DNA from: Haematococcus lacustris
Taxonomy: Eukaryota; Chlorophyta; Chlorophyceae; Chlamydomonadales; Haematococcaceae
Length of the DNA: 64,000 nt
Assembly (NCBI GenBank): GCA_030144725.1
Contig: JASKMD010000008.1
Location: forward strand, 6,265,976 to 6,329,975
Direction of reading: 5' to 3'
This document shows, in pieces, positions 44,566 to 56,269 of the stretch. How positions within the stretch are numbered: position 1 is the stretch's first letter; each line of letters begins with the position of its first letter. Under the pieces are notes generated by a model that was not told the origin of the DNA, searched no databases, and worked only from the letters and a program-made list of their open reading frames with translations. The position numbers and the translations under genes are program-made.

Positions 44566-45804
44566 CTACTCCGGCCCGCCTCGGGCTTTCCCTGATGTAT
44601 TTCCTGGACCATGCCTTGCCTTGGTTGACCTTGGTCGCGCTGTTACCGGACGAGCCGGGAGATCTGCGACAGACTGGGCCCGTGGTTTGGGCCCGGACCC
44701 TGCCCGCTCCGCAGGTTTCTGACACTCTGAACTCGCGCTGATGTGTTTCTGAACCCTCTGCGCATTGGCGCCACTGAGGTCCTGTGCGGTGTGTGTCCGC
44801 GCTTTCTCGCCCGGCCTCGCCGTCTGCGGCGCTGGGCGCGTCGTGTGCAGCTGTGCCGAGTCAGGCCCTCGTGCACGTGCACGCTTTGTCTGCGGTGCCT
44901 CTTCTTGTCGCCCCGCTCGCGTCATCTGCATGAAACAGCCGAGGAGCGCCCGGAAGCCGTCGGGCGGCAAGGTGGGGCCGTAAGTGGGTGCATGCATGCC
45001 AAACACTGGACTTCGTCCATTTGTCCGAACCTCTTGTGGCAGTTCCTTTTGCCACAGCACGACTGCCGTCCCCAGCATGTGCCCCAGATCAGTGCAGCAC
45101 GACATCAGCAGCGCAACAGTAGCAGTGGACACAGCTTGAACGGCAGCGTGCAAGTCCCCGGCCTCGAAGTGCGTGCACAGGGGGTGCAACCAGCCTTGCT
45201 CGTTCCTCACCTTCGTGGCCTCCCCAGACGACTTTGTCGTGGCTCGGGCCCGCTTTTTGCTGGTTGGGGCTGCTACGGGCCCCGGCAACTCGACCGTCCG
45301 CTTCCCCGGCGCTAGTCCCCGGCCAGCTATGGGCTTCAGCTTGGCTGCGGGGCTCTGCTGCGCCGGAGCTTGCTGGTGCAATCTTGCAGGGGCCTGCTTC
45401 CCAACCTGCTGACGGGGGCGCTCGACCAGGCCGCTGCGATGACTGCCCGTGGGCTGCCGGCTCGGTACTTCGCGGCGTGCATCCGCCACCGAGCTGAACT
45501 TATCTTCCAGTCGCAAGCTGACCGCTGCCACCTTGGTTTCTGTGGCGTCGCCGTACAGTAGTGTGAGGCCGCGGCCCAAAGGGCCGCTGTCGCTGTCCTC
45601 CATCACCCGCTCCCCACCAGCGTCGCTGTTTTCGTCGCTGAACGCATCGTCGCTGCCGGTCTCCCCAGACCCGTCACCACGGTCCCGCGCATCACCATCA
45701 CCTGCAGCGCGTTTTGTATCAGGGATAAGATAGTGTATGTCGCGGGCAAGGGCAAGGGGCCGTCGGCAGATAGCCAGTTGCATAAGGTGGCGAGGGACGA
45801 ACAA
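44566..45804 (-). CDS. Unrecognised 412-codon ORF
   Basis: A single uninterrupted frame from the ATG at 45804, starting 21 bp after the stop of the dioxygenase gene on the same strand. The first third is acidic (GDGDARDRGDGSGETGSDD). The middle is Lys/Arg/Pro/Gln-rich, and a short folded-looking part follows (about 215-265: EAGDLHAAVQAVSTATVAL then CCTDLGHMLGTAVVLWQKEL). The C-terminal third is basic and low-complexity. It could be a separate gene, a 3' exon of the dioxygenase by alternative splicing, or a mobile-element ORF. I cannot assign a family. Confidence 0.35.
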   Translation of the reverse strand: MFVPRHLMQLAICRRPLALARDIHYLIPDTKRAAGDGDARDRGDGSGETGSDDAFSDENSDAGGERVMEDSDSGPLGRGLTLLYGDATETKVAAVSLRLEDKFSSVADARREVPSRQPTGSHRSGLVERPRQQVGKQAPARLHQQAPAQQSPAAKLKPIAGRGLAPGKRTVELPGPVAAPTSKKRARATTKSSGEATKVRNEQGWLHPLCTHFEAGDLHAAVQAVSTATVALLMSCCTDLGHMLGTAVVLWQKELPQEVRTNGRSPVFGMHAPTYGPTLPPDGFRALLGCFMQMTRAGRQEEAPQTKRARARGPDSAQLHTTRPAPQTARPGEKARTHTAQDLSGANAQRVQKHISASSECQKPAERAGSGPKPRAQSVADLPARPVTARPRSTKARHGPGNTSGKARGGPE

Positions 45805-45825
45805 GGCGTGGCAATAAGCGCGTTC

Positions 45826-48149
45826 CTATCGGCGTGTAGCTTCGCGAGGGGTGATCGGAAAGGTGATAAGCTGCTGCGACCCACCAGGGGGATGCAGGAA
45901 GCCATACTCCTCGTCCTTGTCCTCCTCATCCTCTTCCTCCTCTTGTTCACCACCCCCGTCGTTCTTTGGCCCCGTGGCCGTTTTTACAGGTGCTGCCGCA
46001 GCTTCGTCAGTCGCCACGTACTCCGCCGTGTCAAAGTCATCTTGGAAGTCCATGAACATGGGGAAATCATCGTCGTCGTCGTCCTGGTTTTCGTTGTCGT
46101 CGTCTTCACGCCGCCGCGCACGGGTGCCGGTGGACTGCTTCTGCTGCTGCCGAAGCATCTCCGCATCCAACATTGCCTCCATGGCAGCGTCCACCAAATC
46201 GCCCTCCCCCTCCTCCCCCTCCTCCCCTTCCTCCTTGCCCCAGCTTAAGTCACCACCCTTCTCCACCAGCTGCCCCCTCTGGCTACCTTCTCCTCTCCCC
46301 TTCTTTTGCTTCCCTCTCTCCCCTTGCATTACAACCTGAGATGCCAACTGCTTTGCGTTCCCCACACCGCTGCTCCCCTTCACACATGATTTGGCGACCC
46401 TGTCCAGCACTGAGGTTGTGACGGTGGCTTCACTGCTTGCTGCTGCTGGAGCCTGAGTCTCCCCTCCCCTCCCGCTTGCTGCCTTGATTCCCGACCCCCT
46501 TGCTTTCTTCCCAGCGCCTGCCTTGCCACGCAGCTGCTGGGCAGCTACCTCCAGCTCCTGTGCAAGGTGTGACCATGCATCACTCACACCTGCCTGGCCT
46601 GCCTGCCTGGTGTCCCGGAGGGCCAGCCCCTGTTCTGCTGTGTGGCCAGGTACAGCCGCAGCTGAAGCTGCTCGCCCTGCGAGGCTAGCGAGTGTGACGA
46701 GGCAGGCCGGCAGCCCCTGCAGCCCCTGCGCCCCGGCCCTCAGCCCCGCTGCCCAGCTTGACACTGTCTGAATGCTGTCTGCGAGCGCCTCTGTCAGCTG
46801 CCCAGCCACTGGCCTGGCAACTGCGGCCGCTGCCTGCAAGGCGGCTGCAGGGCCTGGGGGGGCCCCGGGGGGGTTGGGAGAGGCTGCTGCGGCTGTCAGT
46901 TGCGCGGTGCTAGTTGCCTGGGTGCTTGCTGCTGGTCCGGCTGCTGCTGCTGCTGCTGCTGCTGCTCCCGCCTCCAGCTCTTTGCAGGCAGCCACAAACT
47001 CCTTCAACACGGAGGCCTGGTAGGTGGGGTGAAACTGGGAGATGTGGGATTTGAACACGCTGCACAGGCATGGCCCCAGAGACGGCAACCACAGAGTGCA
47101 TGGTCACATGGCCTGCCCTCATCACTGCTGAACCCCGGCTTGGATTGCTGCAGCACACAAGGCGTCAGTAAGTGCTGTGGCTTTAGCCAGGGGATAGGAC
47201 GAGCAGGGTTGCAAGGCCTGATTGTAGGAGAGGTAGGAGAGTAGGTGGAGCTGCCGTGAAGCTGCCATGAATCTGCCGAGAAGCTGCGTGAAGCTGCTGG
47301 GGCCAAATGTTCAGGCTAGGGACACTGAGAGGCGGATTGGCCTGGCCTGCACTCTGACCTCTGACCCCTGACCCTGACCCTGACCCCTGACCCCTGATCC
47401 CTGACCCGACCACTGGTCCACACTGCAGCCCTCCTGTGGGACCCTGTGACCTCACACTTGACATGTTTAATGTGCTGGCACACGCCAGGGCACTGAAGTG
47501 CATGTACTCAAGCCTCGCCTGTAAGCCTGCACTTCCCCGGCCTGACCTCAGCTGCTCCAAGCTGTGTGACTGGCGGCCCCACCTGTGGAATTGCAGCAGC
47601 TGGCGCCGGGAGAAGTGGAAGCGCTCGTGATACACCTGGGGGCAGCGGGGGACAACAGCCTGGGGACAAGGCCACGCTCCCGCTGGCCCCTGCCCCTGCC
47701 CCTGCCCCTGCCCCTGCCCCTGCCCCTGCCCCTGCCCCTGCCCCTGCCCCTGCCCCTGCCCCTGCCCCTGCCCCTGCCCCTGCCCCTGCCCCTGCCCTTG
47801 CCCCGCAGCCTCCAACCACCCTCACTCACAATCATCTGACCGCAAGCCAGAGCTGCCCTGAGGCCCAGCGGTGGCAGTGGCAGGTGGCAGCGCTCAAAGT
47901 AGGGGGGCTCGTACTCTGGCCCCGAGCAGCCAAAGGACAGGGAGATGCGGGGATGGGGGTGGCCTGGCCTGCCCTTGCTGCCCCAGTGGATGGTCCTACA
48001 AAAGCGACAGCACCATTATGATTGACACCACCACCACCACCATCATCATCAGCAGCAGCAGCAGCAGGGCCGGCGGTCCAGCCGTGCATATTAGCCAAGT
48101 CTGAGGTGCATAGTTGCCTCTGGGCAGCCACCTATGGCATCATTCTTGC

Positions 48150-48190
<41 letters not shown>

Positions 48191-51100
48191 TACACCAATG
48201 CAGCAGATAGGCCTTCTGCACTGAGCATGGCCAGCAGGGTGGCAGCTGAGGTGTGGGCAGCTGGTGGCATCAGCTGCACCTGTGTGTGAATATGACAGCG
48301 GCACCCGGGTCAGCCGGCAGGGCCCGTATGCTCTGGTACGCCTCCTTGTCCCGCAGCGCTGCTGCCAGCGGTCCTGGCCCCTGGTCATCATCGCCCTCAA
48401 AGTAGCCAGGGTCAGCCCACCTGGGAGAGCAGGCAGCCAGGCAGGGGCCGAGCTGCAGCAGCAGCAGCAGCAGCAGTGGCCAAGGGGAGGCAGGCAGCCA
48501 GCAGCCAGGCAGAAGGCAGCCGCAGAATGAAACCCTTGCCATTGGGTCAGTGCAGGTGGTAGGGCTGTCCCTGTCTGTCAACCCCCCAGTCAGGGTATGG
48601 AGGTCTGGGTATGGAGGTGCCCCTCAGTGGCCTCCCTGCTGCAGCCGCCGCCACCATGCAGCCATGCGCCCAGCAGCACTTGGTTGACAGCATGCATCAC
48701 GTCTATCTCCCGCCACGGGTCAGACCTCGGCTGATACCTTGGAAAGGGCACACCCTCGACATGCAGCTCCTAGTATGGTGAGACTCAGAGTCCCAAGGCC
48801 ATGACAGCGACCATTATAGGCAGGCAGGGGTGCATGTACCCGACACTTACTAAAGACAGCCGTTGTACACTGCTACATCTCCTGCCCCAACCCTCCAGTT
48901 TTTGCTATGAAATGCCATGTTCTAGAGGTCGTTTTGCGCTATGAAATGGTCGCTTTGTGAGCTGCACTACTGCGCATCGCGCTATGATAAGAGGACCTTT
49001 AACCTGCGGTTTGCGTGTATCAGCACAAAGTTCGCTGATTTTTCACCTGAGCGTTGTTTCTAAGTAAGGTCGCTAAAAGTCAAGGGTATGAGCCATGTCA
49101 CTTTGAGCTGCACTGTCACTCCCTGCTCACCGCACCCATCACGACAGTCATGACGCCATCAAGCACAGCAGCCAAGCACAGCAACAAAGCCATCCAGCAG
49201 TGGGGGGCACCCGCTCCGCACTAGCCAGCCTTTCACCCCACCCAGCCCCACTGAAGCCCACCCAGCCTGCTTGCCATGTCATCTTCCAGCTGCCCAGGCC
49301 CTGGCAGGACATTATCCACCCACCCCTCTCCCACCAACCTGGGGATGACATACAGGCAGGAGTTGTCCGGGGTGGCTGGCACCAGGGGCAGCCAGGCGGT
49401 GGTGTACCTGCAGACACACACTGTGCCCCTCACACCCTCATACACACACACCCTGCGCGCAGTAGGCTGGCTGGGGCAAGCAGGGTGGAAAATTTGGTAG
49501 GGGCATGACTGTGCGCATGGATGTGTGTGAAGCCTGTTGCTCTGCATGACAGCGGTGGAGGGTGCAATGAGTGGAGGGTTCAACAGTCAGTGGAGGGCAC
49601 AACGAGCGACGGAGGGTATAGTAGCCAGGTCAAGTTCAACGTCCCAGGTCCCAGGTCAAAGGCCAAGGTTAATGCGTGGAGGGGTTTCGTCTCAACCATT
49701 AGAGCAGGTCAGGTCAGGGACAGAGCTGGAGTGTGAGTAGCGGTCGGGGTTACTGCTACTTGATAATGAGAGGGGCCCAGCAACAGATGAGGTGGGCGTG
49801 GGATGGTTGGCAGTGGGATGGTGCAGGCCAGGTGAGGGCGGCGGGGCAGGGATGTGCAGGCAGCTGGGCCTCACATGGCGCTGCCATCAGGCCTGAAGGT
49901 GTCAGGCGCTGAGTCGGGCTGCCGGTCACGGTGGGGTGAGAAGCCAGCGCCGCCCAGCCGGGGGTCTATGTGCCTGCAGCCAGGGCCAGCACGCTGCGAG
50001 TGTGGCTCAGATTGAGTTTGCAAGTGATGTAGGTCTGCTCGCAAGCTCACAGTACCTAGGCGTGCTGTGGGCCATGGGTCAGAGTGTGGGGGTGCCTGCT
50101 AGTCAGGCTGAGGTGCTGGGAGCAGGCCCCCTGGTGGAGGCAGCACAGCAGCTGCTCACATGGGCAAGAGATGTAATGGGCGCATTGTGCATTGCCTTAA
50201 TGTGAAGCACACAGCTGGTCATTCAGCTGCTGCTGCTGCTGTCCCTGTCCCCTCCCCTGCTGCTCCTGCTGCTTCTGCTGCCCGTGCCCCTGCCCTGGCT
50301 GCTGCTCCTGCTGCCTCTGCTGCTACTCCTCCTGACCCATGATGTGACTCAAGCCGTGGCTCGTGGCTAGCTTGCCCCAACAGAGCCACCTTAACAGGGA
50401 GGGCGGCAGTGTAGTGGGGCGTCAAACTACCTCTGCCAGGCTCCCAGCCCTCGGCATCAGCGCATGCCCATTGTTATAAATGTGTATTGTTGTGAATGCT
50501 CTAGCATGTATTACATGACATATTATTATTGTTGTTGTGCCTATTGTGAACCACATCGCCCAACACCATCATGGATTGCAGCGGGGAAATGGCGGCAAGG
50601 GTGTACCTGACCAGCCGGTAGGGCTGCGTGCTGTCAGTGTGGTTGACAGGGGTGTGGGTAAAGGCATACGTCACCCATCACACAAGTCAATGCCCTATTG
50701 AAGGGAGGTGCATGAACATCACACAAGTGTCACTTATAGCTTATGACATGGGTGCGATGGGCGGCATGCTGGCAGCTACCCACCAGGCTAAGATGTCAAA
50801 GTTGCAGGTGTTTCCAGTTGTTGCCTGCATGACTGCGTCCAGCTGATGAATGATGTGCCACACTTCGTCGTACATCTGCAGGCCACAAGTCAGGCATGAG
50901 GTAGAGCATAGACAGCAGCAGCGGATGAACCCAAGCTGGAGCTTGGCCTGATGCAAATTGAGACAAGGGGTTCATGTGAGTCTGGCATTGGGGTTTGCAA
51001 GGGTAGTGTCAGCATCGCTCTCACCGTCACTGGGCACAATTTCTCTGCCGCTTTGGGACATTTACCTTAGTTGTACTCGAAGACTGGGTGGCTTAGCCAC

Positions 51101-51478
51101 TCACAGCCCCTCACAGCACCACACCACCTCACCTCCTACCACTCCTACTCGCTCCTTCTACCCATGGCTCACCAAAAGGAAGGTAGGTGGCCAGCCTTTT
51201 TGCATGAGCTGCTCAACAGCTGAGGCGAGCCTGCTCCAGTGGACATGCTGCCAAGGTAGCTGCTCGGGGGTGACCACGCAGGCCCCTTCTCGGTCGATCT
51301 GCTGGCGGATGGAGTCGGACACCCCCCCCGGCAGCCTCATCGGCTGGGGCAGGCTCGAAAGGTCGCATTGATCGGAGACGTCAGTGACGCTCAGCTCAGG
51401 GCACACAGCCCGCCAGAAGGCAGGGTCAGAAAAATCTGCTAGCTGCACTTTTGCGCCGACTGCGCCATTGCCCCGCAT
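45826..51478 (-). CDS. Phytanoyl-CoA dioxygenase-like Fe(II)/2-oxoglutarate oxygenase with acidic tail
   Basis: Eight exons in transcription order: 51173-51478, 50784-50875, 49875-49973, 49339-49407, 48280-48420, 47830-47995, 47583-47635, 45826-47059, in phase for 719 residues. The first 300 residues are a jelly-roll oxygenase: HxD metal motif in GFSPHRDRQPD (His147, Asp149), substrate-side strand YTTAWLPLVPATPDNSCLYV, distal His in FTHRTIHWGSKG (235 or 239), and the 2-oxoglutarate-binding Arg in HPRISLSFGC. PhyH-family enzymes hydroxylate lipids, small molecules or proteins; the substrate here is unknown. The last exon encodes 411 residues of low-complexity sequence, Ala/Gly-rich then strongly acidic (EEEEDEEDKDEE), not part of the catalytic fold. 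Intron 6 carries a hexamer array near its donor. Confidence 0.8.
47686..47804 (-). repeat. (CCCCTG)n array in dioxygenase intron 6
   Basis: About 20 perfect hexamers. On the transcribed strand it reads (CAGGGG)n and starts about 25 bases after the donor at 47829. Confidence 0.9.
48152..48183. repeat. (AC)n microsatellite
   Basis: Dinucleotide run of about 15 units in dioxygenase intron 5. Confidence 0.9.
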
Positions 51479-52174
51479 CTCTAGGCGCGAAAAGCCGAAT
51501 GAAGGTCATCGGTGCGATGCACTCTGTTTCGCAGAGGCTTCACACATCGAAGCTGCAAATTTGTTCATATCCCTGAACACAATTGAGGCTCTCCCGGATA
51601 GCCCAGCATGCTACTGCAGGCAGGGCAATTGACACCTAGGGCGCCCGCTCCGCAACTAAGTAGGGTGAATCCAAACTGTCAGTGTAGCCGACAATCGACA
51701 GAGTGCAAGAGCAGAGGCGGCCTCCCGCCGGCAGCGGTCAGCAGTGATCCTCCCGCAGGCTACACCACCGTTCCTATAGACAGCCTGCCTAAGCCACACC
51801 CTAAGGCGCAGAAGACTCTGAGCAAGGCCAAAGGGATTGCGCAGGTCTGTGCACAACTTGCCGCCCAGGGTATTGCTTACACTCAGCGGTTCAGGCCTGC
51901 CTGCCTGGTTGTGCCAATTACAGCAGACAGGGGCCAACCAAGCAGTGATTGACACCCTGAACAGCGTCAGCTTCACGATTGTGGGCGACGACACAGACTT
52001 GAACTGGGCAGTGGCTCAGGTCAGCCCCTGGGTAGCCACCTCTGGCGTCATTCTTGCTCCCCCCCCCCCCCCCCTTCATTCCCCCCACCATTCCCCCCCC
52101 TTCATCCCCCCCCACTGGCATGAACCATGCTAATGCATACAGCTGAAACAGCTCGTTTTTCACACACACCATCG
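51479..52174. other. Upstream of the dioxygenase; spacer to Fanzor copy D
   Basis: Putative promoter side of the minus-strand dioxygenase. 52059-52120 holds C-runs (up to 14 C). A plus-strand frame at 51837-52133 is open but featureless. Confidence 0.35.
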
Positions 52175-52369
52175 CAGCACATGATTCCCCTACTATTATG
52201 GGCAGGGGCTGTGTTATCTGTGATCCGAACTGTTTGCATGCAGCAAGCATCCGGTACCAATACATGATTCACTAGCCCAACCCGCATGCGAAGGCCAGGA
52301 AACCTATGTTGGCATGAAACACATGCTCTGATGTAAGCAACAGCTTTAGCAGTACGCAGTGCACACATG
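52175..52369 (-). ncRNA. Candidate Fanzor guide-RNA scaffold (3' tail of copy D)
   Basis: Same conserved tail as at 15488-15683, here next to the most intact nuclease. If it is processed as in characterised Fanzor loci, the guide segment would be the bases just below 52175 on the minus strand. Confidence 0.35.
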
Positions 52370-53732
52370 CTACTGTGCTACAGGCTGCTGGGCTTGGGCC
52401 TTGGGGGCTCGGTCTCGCAGCTTCTTGAAGCCCAATGCTGGGTACTCCTTGCCCTGGGCAGGAAGTCTTCCTCGGTGTGGCCACCTGCACAGCTCCAGTG
52501 GGCGCCACTTGCTCTCCCCTGCCCGCTGGAGGTTGAGGGCTGCGTTGCAGTCCCTGTCCACCCATTTGCCAAGGTCCCCAGGGGTGGCCTGGGCCAGCCA
52601 AGGGCACCACATGAGCCCCCGCACTGGCGCCTCAAACCGCTTGCTCCAGGCTGACCGCAACAAGCGGTTCTGCACCTGACTCGGCTTGGGCTTCCAGTCC
52701 TCAGGCCTGGTGGGCTTGCTGCTGTCCAGCTCCTCCTCACAGGGCTGGGGGCTGTTCAAGATTGAGCTGACCCTGCTGGTGCGGAACTCATCCACTGTCA
52801 CCACCCTGCCTGGCACCCTGTCGGTTGGCTTGCCGCTGTTGGCCCTCTCCACCACCTTGCGGCAGGCCTGCAGCACGGCCTTGGCCCCCCACCCACCCCG
52901 GGTGCCAATGCCTACGTTGCCAAAGAACACCACCAGCTGCTTGCGGGCCCCCCACTCCTGCTGGGACACGCTGGCTGCCTCCTCCTCCAACTGCATGGCA
53001 CACAAGGCACACAAGGCACACAATGCAGATGACATTCTTGGCAGAACTGGGGACATGGCACCTAGCAGGTCACATGTGGGGCAGTCATCAGCCTCTGGTC
53101 CTGCCCCTCCCCCCCTACCCTTGGCACTCCCACCTTCTCGAAGTAGCGCTCCAGAACCATCTCCTGCGCACCATGCAGCCTCATCCTTTGCTCAGCCCAC
53201 TTGGGATGCAGGTACTCCCCCCACACTGCATCCCAAGTGGCCAGCGTGACGGCCACATGCCGCTGGATGGCCACCAGGGAGGTGCCTGCTGGGGTGGCTG
53301 CTGCCAGGTGCTGCAACTCAAGCTTGACGTTCTCATTCCACCGCTGAGTGTTGCGGCGAGCCTGGATCAGGCCGCTGTCATGCTGCACCTGGCTCCTGGT
53401 CAGCTTGCTCCTGTAGATGCCTTGCAAGCAGCCATGCGCACGCCACACCCCTGAAGCTGCGCTGACTGCCTGGATGGCCCCAGGGTCCAGCCCCGTGCCC
53501 ATCTGAGTGGCTGGGTCAAACAGGAACGCCCGGTCGTCAGCCAGGCCTCTACCTATGTCAGCTGGTTGGCATTTGTTGCTGCTGCTGCTGTCAGAGGGGT
53601 CTTCAACTGCTGGGCTGCTGCCAGAAGAGTCTTCAGCTGCTGGGCTTCTGTCAGAGGGGTCTGCTGCTGGGCCGGCTGCTGGGCTGCTGCCAGAGGGGCC
53701 GGGGGGGTTGTAGTTACATTGACAACAGCCAT
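52370..53732 (-). CDS. Fanzor-like RuvC nuclease with all three catalytic acids, copy D
   Basis: Two exons: 53134 up to about 53732, and 52370-52990. The core has RuvC-I GLDPGAIQAVSAASG (Asp codon 53487-53489), RuvC-II VTVDEFRTSRV (Glu codon 52787-52789) and RuvC-III WVDRDCNAALNLQRAGE. In TnpB/Fanzor enzymes these residues hold the metals for RNA-guided DNA cutting. The motif order and the E-F-R-T-S box favour Fanzor over other RuvC families. The zinc ribbon is degenerate: SSILNSPQPC instead of CxxC, with RGLMWCPWL left. The only Met upstream of the core (53732) is out of frame by one base, and the shift can be placed at a seven-C tract (53701-53707). In the core frame the next upstream stop is at 53734-53736. 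So this is either a one-base lesion, an assembly error in the homopolymer, or a gene with another first exon. Confidence 0.65.
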
Positions 53733-53740
53733 CTTAACAG

Positions 53741-54914
53741 CAGCGGCGCAACACACCAGCGCAGCAGAGAGGACACTGGGCTGTGGCAACCCCCTTGCTG
53801 CTGCACATGGAAAGCTTTGCACACATGGAGGCATCATGTCATGGCTGCCATGCCAATCCTTGGTGAGTATGCCATGATCTGATGGTTGGCCCTGCCATGC
53901 CTGCTGGCTGACCAGGGGCTTTCCAAGCGCATCGGCTGGTTTGCTGTCAGCACGGCCTCCATCCTGGCAGGTATGCACAAGGTGGAGGTGGACGCTGGCA
54001 GCCCGGCCCCTGCTGCCCCTGCTGAACTCCCTGATGCAGCTCAGGTGGGGCCAGAGGGCAGGAGGGCAGGAGGGCAGGAGGGCAGGAGGGCAGGAGGGCA
54101 GGTGGATCAGGACTTGATGAGGGAGAAGCTTAGCTTGGCCTAACCAGATACGTGCTGTCATCCGCACAGCTAGTGCAGATCAGAATGAGGCCATGTGGGC
54201 TTGTGGGGAAACTGTGTGGTTGCCAACAGTTGTGACAGCAATACCAGAACGCACTCTTGCACCCTTGACCATATGACTAGGTTTGGCCAAGTCCGTGCAT
54301 ATACGTTGGTGTACATACGTAGGCAGCCTTCGATACATACCGTACTCATACGCTTATTTGGTGATACGCTTATTTGGTGAAATCCTAGATCTCATGCTCA
54401 AACAATATAAATTTGGTGACGAAATGATTTGGTGTGAACAAGGCATATCAGTACGATATGTTGACTGTCAGATATCGTAGGCTTGACCGTAAGTTTGATG
54501 TCAAAACTCTACCAGCATCTAGCACAACGATCAACCATCTTGGCTGACAAAGACATTGAGGGTTTTACTTTTGGTTAGGACACAGCTGGCCTGCCTGCCC
54601 ACCATGCCACTGTATACACCACTGACATGTTATGTACACAGTATTCGTATGCCTACCCATAGTGTAAGTTTTATATTGTTGTACCTGCATCCTTACTTTT
54701 GCAAACTGACGACCTTGCAGATACAATTCGCCCTCTGAACCTACAGGTACAGTACATACATACCTATGTACATATCAGCCGTCTTTGTTGTCGCCGCATG
54801 CAGGTCTAAACCTAACCCTCACCCCGCAACCCACAAGTTCCCATGACTCTGTTGACTGCAACACTGTTGGCTGAGGGGTGATTTCAAGGCTGCTGTTTCA
54901 CTGCTGCATGCACA
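53741..54914. other. Intergenic with duplicated segment
   Basis: 53940-54107 duplicates 22680-22830 and contains an exon-like stretch (KRIGWFAVSTASILAG followed by a GTATGC donor-like site) and a run of seven AGGAGGGC-like octamers. I cannot attach it to a gene. 54200-54900 is AT-rich with no coding signal. Confidence 0.4.
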
Positions 54915-56234
54915 ATGCTGCATGCTGCCGTGCAGGCCCACACCCCGGTGGCAGCAACAGGAGCAGCGGATGGCACGGGCTCCATGGGACTCAGCCAGGC
55001 ACACAGACCAGCACATGCAGGTCAACCAGGTGACTCCGCCCCATCACCAGCAGGAGCTCCCTTAGGAGCAGCAGCTCACGTGACAGCAAGCATGGTGGAC
55101 GCAGACATGGGCAGTGGTAGCAAGCCCGTAGCATTGGCAACAGCAGGGCCGCGGTCAGGCAGCGAGGCAGACTACGTGAACAGCGCCAGGCAAGCAGCCT
55201 TGCTGGCCAAGCTGGGGGGAGACAGGATGGCACTCGGTGAGGGGCCTGCCTGGCTGATTGACTGACTGACTGACTGACTAGCTCTATCCACTCTATCCAC
55301 TCTATCCACTCTCACGATTCTCAATCTCGCTCTCGCGACTTACATCGGCAACAGTTACATTGACAACAGTTACATTGGCAACAGTTACATTGGCAACAGC
55401 CATTGAACAGCTGGGGCATACTGAGCAGCAGTGCGCACCCAGCCTGGCACACGCTGGCTGGGTATGAGGGGTGCCAGCTGGCTCGGGAGTGGGTGATGCG
55501 GTAGGGTGTGGCGCTGACAGCTGTGGCAAGATCAGCGCAGCTGCACTGGAGATGGCGGCGCAAGCGGTGATGTTGGTAGAGGGGCGGGAGGCAGCAGCTC
55601 TCTTGGCAGGACTTGCTTCCTGTACTAGTCTGGCCCACAGCGAACCTGGCTGCTGGCGTTTCCTACTCCCAACTATCTGTCCTGGCTGCCCAGGAGCCCC
55701 AGGCGGCCCTACACTGCCTGCTGGCTGCAGCTGCCCAGGAGCTTGCGGTGCTGCAAGGGCTGCGCAGTCAGAAGCGCGTCATCACCAGCACCTTGGCGCA
55801 GGGCGCAGCCGCTGACCCCAGCACCTACCGCGACCTGTGGGGCTCCTTCATTGTGTGGGTTGGTAAGCGGGGCCTCGCGGCATGACCCTGTTGCTAGCCA
55901 GCAGAGCAGATGGCTGTACATATGACTGGCTGGGGGCCAGGCAGTGTTGCTGCTGTGGGGGTGCTTACGAAAGGTTATGAAACACGGCTCCTGCTTGAGC
56001 AGCATTGCAGTGCCTCTGCTGATGCTGCCACTGCTGACGCTGATGCTGACGATACCACTTCATCACCCCTGCTGTTCCTATTGCTGCTATTGCTGATGCG
56101 GTTGACACCGGTTCTTTACTGTGTTTGTCCGGTGAAGCGCTGCCTCCTAGTGAGGGCCTCTTTCTCCTTCACACTTCATCACTCCTGCTGCTGCTGCTGC
56201 TGCCATTGCTGATGCGGTTGACACCACTTCATCA

Positions 56235-56269
<35 letters not shown>

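Larger units (their letters stand above)
52175..53740 (-). mobile_element. Fanzor-like element, subfamily 2, best-preserved copy D
   Basis: Minus-strand, near full length: first exon with the CAATGTAAC motif (53710-53730), nuclease core with one intron (52991-53133), and the conserved 3' tail (52175-52369) ending at the complement of GGGGAATCATGTGCTG. No internal stop from 53560 to 52370. Confidence 0.8.
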
